Shown: positions 55,439-64,000 of the stretch, piece after piece
How positions within the stretch are numbered: the stretch's first letter is position 1
Layout of the letters: the number at the start of each line of letters is the position of its first letter
Source of the DNA: Hypomyces perniciosus
Taxonomy: Eukaryota > Ascomycota > Sordariomycetes > Hypocreales > Hypocreaceae
NCBI GenBank assembly: GCA_008477525.1
Contig: SPDT01000003.1
Span: 4,030,001-4,094,000, forward strand
Length of the DNA: 64,000 nucleotides
Direction of reading: 5' to 3'
Translations under genes and position numbers: made by a program
Notes under the pieces: generated by a model
The model's database searches: none
What the model saw: only the letters and a program-made list of their open reading frames with translations
Told to the model about the DNA's origin: nothing

Positions 55439-56782
55439 TCACACCACTTCCATCTCATCTACTACTGCAACAAGCCGCGGCCTCTCAAACTCCATTCCTG
55501 GATTGCCTCTCCATTTATAATACCCACTCGCCTTCTTCACTGCGCCGCTCCATCCCAACTTACTCCTCCTCCACGCCTTCGTTCTTGAACCGTTCCTTTG
55601 TCGCTGCACCAAATACTTATCGTCATCGTCATCCTCCCTATCCTCTTCTTCGCCCATCAAGTTGAAAACATTGCCATCTTCGAGCCACACCTCTAGCGAG
55701 CGCAGTTGGTCCAGATATATCACCAACAAAGCCACCAGTGTAGCAACAGCACTTGCTACCCAAAACACCCAAAAATTGTCTCCCTCGGGCCCGTACTCTC
55801 CCTCGATGCTGAGAACTCCAGCTACCACCGTAACAGGCAGAAGTACACCACCAAGGTAGGCTATACGATCCAAACTCCTCTCATTCACATCATCCTGAGG
55901 CTGTGACGACAGAGGAGCGGACAAGGCTTTCGGCCTCGACGACGTCCGAAGTTGGATCCGTAGATGGAGTCTTTGCACAATATCTTCCCAAGCTGAGAGA
56001 CTAGCCGCTTCCAGTTCCCTGCCCTGGCGGGCCACGTATCTCGCCTCATCCAAGCTCTGCTCCAGCGCTGTCATAGCCTCCCAAAGGATCGTGTCTCCCG
56101 GATCTTCGCCTAGCCGCATACTTCCTACGAACTTGACCCATCGCTCGTGTACCAACTCTCCGAGGATCTCGTCAACCGATGTAGACACGCCTCCGCCGCC
56201 GTCGAGCGCTTCGCGCAGGTCATCTTCTAGACTCCGTAGTAGCCCGTTTGTTTTCTCCGATTTATGAGATTTATGAGGGCGACTTTGTCCCAGAGCGCCG
56301 TATGGCCCACTTGATTGCAGTGTCGAGCGCCGCGTTGCAGCGTCTTTGTGTCGCAGCTTTGGCAATTCTTGCTCCGCCTGAAGATGATGGATGAGTAGTA
56401 TCGGAATCTCGCTCGCAACCCAGAGTGAAGCACTGTAAATAGCAGTCGCACCAGTATGTCTGTTCGCAGCGGGAAACTTCCAACACCAAGCCCTCACACC
56501 CCTCCCTCTCGGCCTCCCCTTAGGCCTATACGCCTTCGCTTCCGCATGCGCTTCCAAAAAGCCTGCATCAACACCCAAAATCGCCCTCAACGTCTCTGTC
56601 GTCGTGTCGTCCAGCGGACTCGGTAGTACAAGCAGTCTGTCTAGTCCAGGACAATCCCCCGCGAGTACCTCCGATCGCAGTTCTTCCACGCTGGAGAGAA
56701 CATGTCGATGACATGTTTGCGACGTCCACTCAAGGACGTATCCAGGCGAGGAGGTATATTTGCTGTGTTGTCTGAGCGCCAT
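55439..56782 (-). CDS. CorA-like membrane protein lacking the GMN motif
   Basis: Single exon of 447 residues from the ATG at 56782 (MALRQHSKY). A soluble N-terminal two-thirds includes a long helical stretch. Two membrane helices follow near the C-terminus, RIAYLGGVLLPVTVVAGVLS and FWVFWVASAVATLVALLVIY, joined by a short loop. This helix pair after a long helical domain is the layout of CorA-type Mg2+ channels. The selectivity motif GMN expected after the first helix is absent; the loop reads SIEGEYGPEG, which resembles many fungal CorA-like proteins of unclear transport ability. The C-terminal tail is basic and cytosolic. The fold call is moderate, and ion transport is unproven. Confidence 0.6.
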   Translation of the reverse strand: MALRQHSKYTSSPGYVLEWTSQTCHRHVLSSVEELRSEVLAGDCPGLDRLLVLPSPLDDTTTETLRAILGVDAGFLEAHAEAKAYRPKGRPRGRGVRAWCWKFPAANRHTGATAIYSASLWVASEIPILLIHHLQAEQELPKLRHKDAATRRSTLQSSGPYGALGQSRPHKSHKSEKTNGLLRSLEDDLREALDGGGGVSTSVDEILGELVHERWVKFVGSMRLGEDPGDTILWEAMTALEQSLDEARYVARQGRELEAASLSAWEDIVQRLHLRIQLRTSSRPKALSAPLSSQPQDDVNERSLDRIAYLGGVLLPVTVVAGVLSIEGEYGPEGDNFWVFWVASAVATLVALLVIYLDQLRSLEVWLEDGNVFNLMGEEEDREDDDDDKYLVQRQRNGSRTKAWRRSKLGWSGAVKKASGYYKWRGNPGMEFERPRLVAVVDEMEVV

Positions 56783-57716
56783 GCTGTCTGCTCGGTGTAA
56801 AATACACAAAAACCAAACACCAGAGTGCCAGCTTCAGCAACTGTTGAGGAATAAAACCCGGATATATGAAAAGGGAAGTGTCTCACATTATCGAGAATTC
56901 CTCGGAATATTAGCCACTGCGTTGAAGCACTTACCTCATGTGAAGATGGAGCAGCCTCAGACATTTTGGATCATGCGGCCAGCGGAAATACCACCCAAAA
57001 CACACACCATTTCATAAAATCCAGTTGATTCCTTCATCATTCACGTCGCACAGATCAGCGGTGCCAAGGTCAGATGTCCAGTGCCCCCCAGACCTCCAGT
57101 AGGGTCATGTGAAGTTGCGCGAGAGCTGTTCAAATGACCCCAAAGTTGGTAAAAAAGACTACCTAAGCCACCTAACAGTCACCAATTTGCTTAGAGCAGC
57201 AACGGGACAAAAGAAAAACAGACGCTTGCCATCCGCATTGCGGTAAGAATATCCTTGCTCTTTTGGTAGATCAGACGTTATCTTCATGGACTGGTGACAG
57301 TTTACATAACAATAATTGCTTTCTTTCCCTTGAGAACCCCCGATAAACGCCAGACCTGACAAAGACGCCATTTTCTCGGCAGACATACAAGCAGGCAGTA
57401 ACAGTAAAAACGAGGTCATTTTGGCCCCTGAATATTCCTTTGGTTATCGATACCACGTTGCCCGCTGTCATCCGCTTGCCTGCCTCTTTCTCTCGAAAAG
57501 AAGGAATGAAGGATAGATATGTCGCAAATGCACAAAAACCCAGAAACAAAAACATAACCCTTGGACGCTTGAATACAAGACACCTCAAATTCCATGATTT
57601 TAACCGTGTAAACACATAACATCGAATCGGGAGGAAACTGAGAACAAAAGGGAAGCAGGACCAGGCTGTGTCGTCATAAATTCCCCCCCTTCATTCTAGA
57701 TCCAACCTTGGACAGG
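56783..57716. other. Intergenic 0.9 kb
   Basis: Promoter side of the CorA-like gene and 3' UTR of NRC-2. Frames are short and without motifs. Confidence 0.5.
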
Positions 57717-59782
57717 CTATGACGGGGCACTGATGTATTGCCCCCCCATCTCGTGGAATCCGTGGTCATCGCCATCGTGATGGAGAGTAACGCTGTTGAA
57801 CTCAAGGAATGGGTCTGGGGCCTCGGTCCCTGGAGTCTCCAGTCCACTATCCAGGGGAACCCCCTTGGAGTTAATAGCCCTCGCACCGCTGATGTCCACA
57901 CTTTCGCTCTCTTTGACGTTGCGGAAGTTGACCGTATCGATTCCTCGGCCTTGGTGGGGGACAATCGGCGGCTTCATGTGACGAATAAGAGCCCATTGCG
58001 TTGTGCGAAAGAATGGATGTGCCTTGATGTCGGATGCTCCAGCCCTGGCGCCTAACCTCCTGTTTTCGTCCTTGATCAAAAGCTTTCTAATAAGAGACTT
58101 GCAAAGGCTAGAAAGAAGCATGTTAGCAAATGACATTTACCACAGCAAGAAGGAAATGCTCACTTGGATATCTGGGGTGCGCCAGTATGGTCTGGGAAAG
58201 GAATATCCTCGCGTAAAATGTTTGCAAATGTGGCGTTCCGGTTCTTGCCCTTGAAGGGTGTAGTTCCGTAGAGCATCTCATAAATAAGAATACCCAGAGT
58301 CCACCAGTCCACTGCACTTGTATGGCCGCTACCCTTAATAACTTCGGGAGCAATGTACTCCTCAGTGCCAACAAAGGAGTTGGTTCGGAAGTTTGCAATG
58401 CACGATCTCGTGTCAATGGTCGGCAGGGCATCTGTCCTTGCACCGTTCTTGCCAACAATCATAGTCGGCTTTCCACCAGGGCCTGACTGCTTGGACAAGT
58501 CAAAGTCCGAGAGCATAATATGGCCAGACTGATGAAGCAGGATATCTATAATAGTAATGTTAGTCAACGACCTAGATCAGACTGGCCTACAATGGCTCCA
58601 GATGACATACTCTCTGGCTTCAAATCCCGATAGATGAAACCCATCAGATGAAGATACTCCAATGCTGCCGTGACCTCAGCCGCATAGAAACGAGCATCGT
58701 CCTCAGGTATACATTTGCCCGGCCGTGTCTGAAGGGCGCGGAAGAACTCTCCTCCACTGCAATATTCCATGCACAGATAGAGATGGTCTTCGGATTGGAA
58801 GGAGTGGTATAATGTGACAATGAACGGGTGGTTGCTCGTTGCCAGGATTTCTTGTTCGGCGAGGGCTCGCTTGATCTTGTTTCGCTTGATCATCTCCTTT
58901 TTGCTCAAGACTGTTTGAATTAGTATGGAGAATGAAGAGGCGAGAGCTAAGAGACGCATTACCTTTCATGGCATAAAGCCGGTTGCTCTTCTTCTCCCTC
59001 ACCAAGTAAACCTTGCCCACATCCCCTTTGCCAATGAGCTTGATCTTGTCAAAACTTGAGGGCCCGACCTCAACGTCGCGGACCTTGATGGAATTGGAGC
59101 TGTACGTCCTGCGGAAAGCCAAGGAGGTTTTCGGCGGTGGGAGAGCGGACAAGACATCTTCACTCAGGGGTTGTGACGCCTCCGGCTTGGAATCAACAAG
59201 GCCAAGGGTGCCTGACTCGGCATTCTGAATGAGAGGGTCCTTGCCTAGCTCTGCGGTACCAGGACGCCCGCCTTTATTTCCATCACCAGCAAAGAGTCCC
59301 TGAGCATTGGGTGCACTGGCGACCCTCCTCAACCGTCGGGCCAATTCCTCCTTGGTCTGGCTAGTGGCTTGCTCGGCCTGGGTACCATCCGGAGCAGAGA
59401 TTTTCAGGGTGGGCGTATCCGGCGGGCTCGGAGGCACGGAGCCTTCGTTGTGATGACGCAAGCCTGGCTGGCCCTGATGGGCAAAGTAAGGATTGGCATG
59501 GGCCGTTGGGCTCAGAGCCTCTTCGAGCTGGTTGCCCTCACTGGCCACGGTATGTGCCCTCAAGCGGCCAACGGTGTTGCTGAAGAACTTGGTATGCCGG
59601 GAGGCCTTGGGGGCAGGCAGGTCGACGCCAACGCCTCCGGAGATGGAATTGCTGCTTGAGGAGGCATTCTTCTCTTTTTCGCTGTGGCTGCTGGCGCCAC
59701 TGTTCATGCGGAAGAAGTTGCGCAAGCGATTGCTGACCTGGGCTCCCGTCGAGCCGCTGTTGTTGGTCTTGGAGGAAGGCAT
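57717..59782 (-). CDS. nrc-2: AGC kinase NRC-2 (Fpk1/Kin82 family)
   Basis: Four exons, 58963-59782, 58611-58910, 58164-58545 and 57717-58107, give 630 residues, close to Neurospora NRC-2 (about 620). A Ser-rich N-terminus of about 240 residues precedes the kinase domain: [13 protein letters not shown] (P-loop), AMKVLSKKEM (Lys), YRDLKPENILL (catalytic loop), DFDLSKQ in place of DFG (typical of this family), a long insert, then [12 protein letters not shown] and the AGC tail [21 protein letters not shown]. Yeast Fpk1/Kin82 activate lipid flippases; Neurospora nrc-2 represses conidiation and supports polar growth. Splices break inside AMK, PEN and ISN, and each restores a conserved motif. The assignment is secure. 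Confidence 0.94.
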
Positions 59783-61605
59783 TGTCGTGGAGAAGGGAGA
59801 GACAGGGTCGGATACGCGGTTGGAGTCGATCTCGGAGTCGGACTATGGAGTTGAATCGATCATGCAACTGGGGCCATGGCTCGCCGCGGCAGATTGCAGG
59901 GCAGGCGCTGATTGACGATGGCAGAAGGGCTGAACAAACGGCGATGATGATTGTGATGGTGGTGATGGAGGCGTGAGAAGGCGGGAAGAAGAGACGGATT
60001 ATGGTGGTGCGGGAGGATTGCGGCGGCGTGTATTACTCCGTATCAACTGTACGAGTACATACGATGAGAGAGAGTCAATGTCAATGGCCCATGTTCGCAG
60101 GCGGCTGGAGGTACATACGAGGTACCTGAGCCACCAGGTGAGCCCGGCCAAGCCAAAGCCACGTTGCCTGAGGCATCACCGTGACTGGCCTTTGTGTGTT
60201 CAGCCCCGGCTTTGCACAGATCGGGGATACTGCCTCTACTAGCATAACAGACAAGCCTCTGCAGCGGAGCATTACAGCGCCACTGGAACTGGAGTACGGG
60301 GGCACCATAGCGGCCACAGCGGATGACACAGTGAAGCGTCCAGGGGGCCGAGGAGCCATTGACGCACTAGAAGCAATAATCTGGGTCCTTTGGAGTCAAG
60401 TCCCAGCCTCGCCCATATAATAGTAGCTGCCTTTGGAAATGCCCATTTGCCGGATACTATCTATATGTAGTACCTGCAGAGTACTTCGTACTTCGTACAT
60501 CTACTAATATCGTCGTATCGTGCTTTACAATCGCTCTACGAAGTACTGCTAGTAATAGTAGGACAAGCCCTCGTGTTTCGTGGCTGCGCAACTTGAAGCC
60601 ATCGGATGTGCATACGAGTAAGGGTGCGGAGTCGGCTATTCCCCTGCAGGATTACTTCACGCGTTCCAGCGTTCAAGGCTAAGGCATGCGATGGCTTGCT
60701 TGCTCGCTTGTTGCTTACAAACCAACTTGATTAAATCCGCGATTTCTTCTCCGAGATACGAAGTAGCATTGTGCTCTTCTTTATGCCGGGACATTGTTTG
60801 ATGCTTTCGCGATTCCGACGGCACCAGTCCGAGATACGGCATAGTAATACCTTGGTACGACGAGTAGGTAGGAAGAATTGGTAGCAGAACCAACAGCCTT
60901 CATCACCACCAGACTGCCGAGTGGCGTCTTCCTACTTACTGCTTCTGCTACTGCTACTGCTACTTTGAAGGAAATCTCCCATTGTGGATTAGGCGACAAG
61001 TTTACGAAGTACGAAGTGCAGCCCTTGGTCGATTTCACATGGAACACATCCAGGAATATCCCAATCCTGCCATGCATGGGTCAGTAGATTTATCAGATAA
61101 TACGTCATCCCACGATAATCATGGAGCACAAGACCAGTGGTGTGTTGATGAACATCCAATGGCACCCTTCAACCACCTATGATGTCACATGCACTCGTAT
61201 TTAATATGACACCCATTGTCCGATGTATTCACCTAATGCTTCAAGTTAATTAGTACGCTTCCAAGCTTCTGTTACTACTACCATTGTGGGTGAAGGTGGA
61301 CCCCATTCAATCCGATCTCCCCGTGCATGCGCGTTACATCACTGATGAAAATCACTTTTCGACGATGGCATCCAAAAAGTGATGTGAATTCATTCTTCAG
61401 ATAATTAATTATGCCACCTCACTTGAAGTTCCTTGTTGTTTTATTGTACAAATAAGGACTGTTCTCATAATCCGAACGATGCTTTTTGGTATCAAGTGTG
61501 TGCTCATACTTCGTACAGAGCAGGTGGGTATGTTACTAATATTAATGCGGTTCTCGTCAACGCCATTCCGATCACTCCGACGCATTGCCTCGCTATCCCC
61601 CATGT
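59783..61605. other. Intergenic 1.8 kb upstream of nrc-2
   Basis: Long upstream region typical of a developmental regulator, and 3' side of the zinc-finger gene. Contains TACTTCGTAC-type words near 60045, 60480, 60540, 61005 and 61505. No gene supported. Confidence 0.55.
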
Positions 61606-62664
61606 TCAGTCGGCATCTTTGGGGTTGTCTGATTCTTCGCTTGGTAAGTTTTCATTCATCCGGATCAGGAGTTCCTTCAGCTTCCGTCGATTTTTCTTCC
61701 ATGTAACAAAATCCTCCACTTGTTGATCCCGAACCGACGGTGTTACCTGATTTCCATCCGCGTCCTTTAGATAATCCGGAATCTCCTCGTCCTCCGTCTT
61801 GTCATTTCCGCCGCTGTTCTGCGGTCCATCACCTACATGCCAGCTCAACGGCACCAAATGCGTCTGTTCCATGTGTGCCTGAAACGCCTGCATCGTCGGG
61901 AACGCGTCGGGGGAGCTCTTTTTGCCGCATTTCCCCCATAAGCAAACAATCGGCCCATCATGACTGTGAACCACGTAAATATGGCGCCTTAGTGTATCCG
62001 CGTTGTGAAGCTCCGCTTTGCATCCCTCCCACTCGCACAAGAAGGCAATGAACGATGTCCTGAGTCCCTGATAGATCTGCCACGGCGGCGGGGATTGTGC
62101 TTTGGGGGGTCGTCCACGTCGTTTAGTGTACCCAGAAGGGGTAGTCTTTAGCTTCACAGGTCGAACAGGCCTCCCCGTAGCTGCCGTCGTTGTCGTCGTC
62201 GCTTTGGCCTTTGTGGCCGATTTACTCGCGTCACCTTCACGCATAGCGGAGTAGGACATGCCTGCTTTCCAGCCCTTTGGTCTTCCTCTGACGCCGGACT
62301 TGATGGCAGGAGTAGTTGTTGATGAGCCCACCTGCACTGGGAGAGGCACTGGCATCTCTTTTCTTACCCGAGACGACGGACTCGAGGTAGCAGAGCTTGC
62401 TGTTCCGGGTCCATTATTGACCTGGTGAGTCCAAGAAAATGCCTGCTTTTGGATCGGGGAGGCTTTCAAGACCACTGCCATGCGTGACTCGCGCTTCTGT
62501 GGCGTGCTCGCCTTGGGGGCCTCGGGCTGAGTTGACGTTGTAGATGAGAGCGGGTCCTCGCTGCTGAGGCTATTCGGGGATGAGAGCCTGACTATACTCT
62601 GTGGTGCGAATAATTGAGACCTTGGACGAGATGTCTGGTCGCGAGATAAGCGCATTGGATCCAT
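61606..62664 (-). CDS. C2H2 zinc-finger protein with AT-hook-like motifs
   Basis: Single exon, 352 residues from the ATG at 62664 (MDPMRLSRDQ); upstream sequence stays open but lacks ATG. A disordered Ser/Thr/Pro-rich N-terminal half carries RGRPKGWKAG and KRRGRPPKA, both GRP AT-hook cores. Two C2H2-type fingers follow: CEWEGCKAELHNADTLRRHIYVVH (C-x4-C-x12-H-x4-H) and CLWGKCGKK ... HMEQTH. A charged C-terminus contains VEDFVTWKKNRRKLKELL. It is likely a nuclear DNA-binding protein. Similar proteins are conserved in Sordariomycetes without a known role. An additional 5' exon is possible. Confidence 0.75.
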   Translation of the reverse strand: MDPMRLSRDQTSRPRSQLFAPQSIVRLSSPNSLSSEDPLSSTTSTQPEAPKASTPQKRESRMAVVLKASPIQKQAFSWTHQVNNGPGTASSATSSPSSRVRKEMPVPLPVQVGSSTTTPAIKSGVRGRPKGWKAGMSYSAMREGDASKSATKAKATTTTTAATGRPVRPVKLKTTPSGYTKRRGRPPKAQSPPPWQIYQGLRTSFIAFLCEWEGCKAELHNADTLRRHIYVVHSHDGPIVCLWGKCGKKSSPDAFPTMQAFQAHMEQTHLVPLSWHVGDGPQNSGGNDKTEDEEIPDYLKDADGNQVTPSVRDQQVEDFVTWKKNRRKLKELLIRMNENLPSEESDNPKDAD

Positions 62665-63139
62665 ACTGGCTATTGCGCAGCGAAATGGGATTTGCCTGGT
62701 GTAATTGGAAGTTGATGAACTCGATTGTTTAGGTATGGGATAGTCTGAAGTTGAGGATGATTGGAGGTCCAAGGAGTCTTGAGTGCCAAATCAGACCCAC
62801 TATTTTGCTGTCTCAGCGCACAAGCACTGCTCAACCAGCCTCAAAGGGAAAACCAACATACCTCTCAGAGGAGAACAGGCACCCATAAATCATTCAATTA
62901 TTTACGGAGTATTCATCATGGCCGGAGCAAAATGATAAAACATTATGTACTGGCTCGCGACAGCAGACTCGGGTCAACACCTAGACAACACGAACCTGGA
63001 GAGAATCTGATATTCAAGCAGATCATCTGCTTGGCAGTGTCGGACACTATCATACACGTTGCTTTTGAGATACCATGACTGGAAACCTATAAATACACTC
63101 ATGATCTGAATACAGAATAGTCCTCGTACAGTAGATTCA
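62665..63139. other. Intergenic 0.5 kb
   Basis: Between the zinc-finger start and the 3' end of the synthetase gene. A TACGGAGTA word lies near 62905. Nothing else recognised. Confidence 0.5.
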
Positions 63140-64000
63140 TCACTCTCGTGCCATATCATCTGGTCCAGCCTTCATCCGTCGTGGCGACGGTCCGATCGTA
63201 TCCTTCCCATCCATCCACGGGCGCAGACACTCCGGAATAGTCACTGTCCCCGCCTTTTCATCCCATCCATTCTCCAACAGCGCGGCCAACACCCTCGGCA
63301 CCGCCAATGCTGTCCCGTTCGCCGTCCAAGGGAACCCCAACTTGCCGCTCTCGACCTTGGTTCGTGTCGCTAACCTTCTGGTCTGGTAATCCGTGCACAA
63401 GCTGGCTGACGTGACCTCCCCCCATCCGCCGCTGTGGTGCTCCCTGCTCGGGAACCAGGCCTCCATGTCAACTTTACGTGTGGCTGAGGCGCCGAGGTCC
63501 ATCGCCGGCATGGACAGCACGCGACAGTACAAGCCCAGCGACGACAAGATCTCAGTCTGCATATCGAGCATCTCATCGAACACGTCCTGCGCCATCTCCT
63601 CATCTGGCAGTGTCCATGCAAACATCTCGACCTTGGTGAACTCATGCACACGATATAGACCCTTGGTTTCGACACCGCGGGCACCGGCTTCAGCGCGATA
63701 GCATCGTGATACGGCAACACGCTTCATAGGCAGATCTGTTGGATCAATGGTGTTCATGGCTTTCATGCCCGCAAGTGGGATTTCCGAGGTGCCTGCCAGA
63801 CACATCTCGGGCACACCGCGATCGGCATCCGATGAGGATTGAGCAATGGAATAGACCTGCTGCTCGCCATGCTGGTCGCGGGGCTGAAACCCACAGGCAG
63901 CGCCAATATGACTATACACCAGGCTAGGAGGCGATACCTGAGTCCATCCGTGTTTAGTAACCACCGCGAGCGCATATTGTACCAGCGCCTGTTCGAGCCG
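63140..64000 (-). CDS. Seryl-tRNA synthetase, 3' part (probably mitochondrial)
   Basis: Partial gene: the frame is open to the right edge, so the N-terminal part lies outside the window. At least 286 C-terminal residues are present. Class II synthetase motifs are visible: AGTSEIPLAG and RVAVSRCYRAEAG (motif 2), RVHEFTKVEMFAW, and TANGTALAVPRVLAALLENG (motif 3). The segment DLGASATRKVDMEAWFPSR is specific to seryl-tRNA synthetases. The short C-terminus after ECLRPWMDGKD favours the mitochondrial Dia4-like form over the cytosolic one. It charges tRNA-Ser with serine. Family certain; compartment inferred. Confidence 0.92.
   Translation of the reverse strand, partial: RLEQALVQYALAVVTKHGWTQVSPPSLVYSHIGAACGFQPRDQHGEQQVYSIAQSSSDADRGVPEMCLAGTSEIPLAGMKAMNTIDPTDLPMKRVAVSRCYRAEAGARGVETKGLYRVHEFTKVEMFAWTLPDEEMAQDVFDEMLDMQTEILSSLGLYCRVLSMPAMDLGASATRKVDMEAWFPSREHHSGGWGEVTSASLCTDYQTRRLATRTKVESGKLGFPWTANGTALAVPRVLAALLENGWDEKAGTVTIPECLRPWMDGKDTIGPSPRRMKAGPDDMARE

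Noticed and set aside
1..64000. CRISPR arrays, rRNA operons or bacterial operons
   Set aside because: None seen; spliceosomal introns show this is eukaryotic DNA.

Overview
The window is nuclear DNA of a filamentous ascomycete, most likely a Sordariomycete and probably Hypocreales. The evidence is short introns (about 50-120 nt) with GTAAGT/GTATGT-type donors and CTAAC-like branch points, loose gene spacing, no operons, and conserved fungal genes (YPD1, ELP1, BUD6, NRC-2, MUG190). Intergenic DNA is full of short palindromic words such as TACGGAGTA and TACTTCGTA. I joined exons by hand. Every joined model keeps its reading frame, but none has been checked against transcripts.

Layout. 0-3 kb: a 2H-phosphoesterase (AKAP7-like) gene and the histidine-phosphotransfer gene YPD1, which is easy to miss because it has three short exons. 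3-7.6 kb: a gene-poor, repeat-word-rich stretch. 7.6-23.5 kb: an accessory block holding a Fic-domain protein, a DUF5071-like protein, a Gag-like zinc-knuckle gene with a broken second copy, a probable gasdermin-like gene convergent with a multidomain subtilisin-like protease (HET-Q1/HET-Q2-like arrangement), and a large C2H2-NACHT-ankyrin NLR divergent from the protease. The NLR frame is interrupted by one in-frame TAA. 24-37 kb: DUF7703 membrane protein, DUF3984 protein, ELP1 and BUD6. 38-49 kb: inositol/sugar transporter, UCH-type deubiquitinase, FAD monooxygenase (GC-AG intron), an unknown membrane protein and a DHA1 drug transporter. 49-64 kb: MUG190-like SMP/C2 protein, an SDR, an intron-containing tRNA-Leu(AAG), a CorA-like protein, the AGC kinase NRC-2, a C2H2/AT-hook protein, and the 3' part of a seryl-tRNA synthetase that runs off the right edge.

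The most interesting region is 13.3-23.5 kb. A probable pore-forming executioner, the protease that may cleave it and an NLR-type receptor sit side by side. This fits the known link of fungal gasdermin-like genes with proteases in heterokaryon-incompatibility cell death. Adding an adjacent NLR on a shared 297-bp promoter suggests a compact three-gene immune module, here perhaps disabled or conditionally switched by the stop codon in the NLR.
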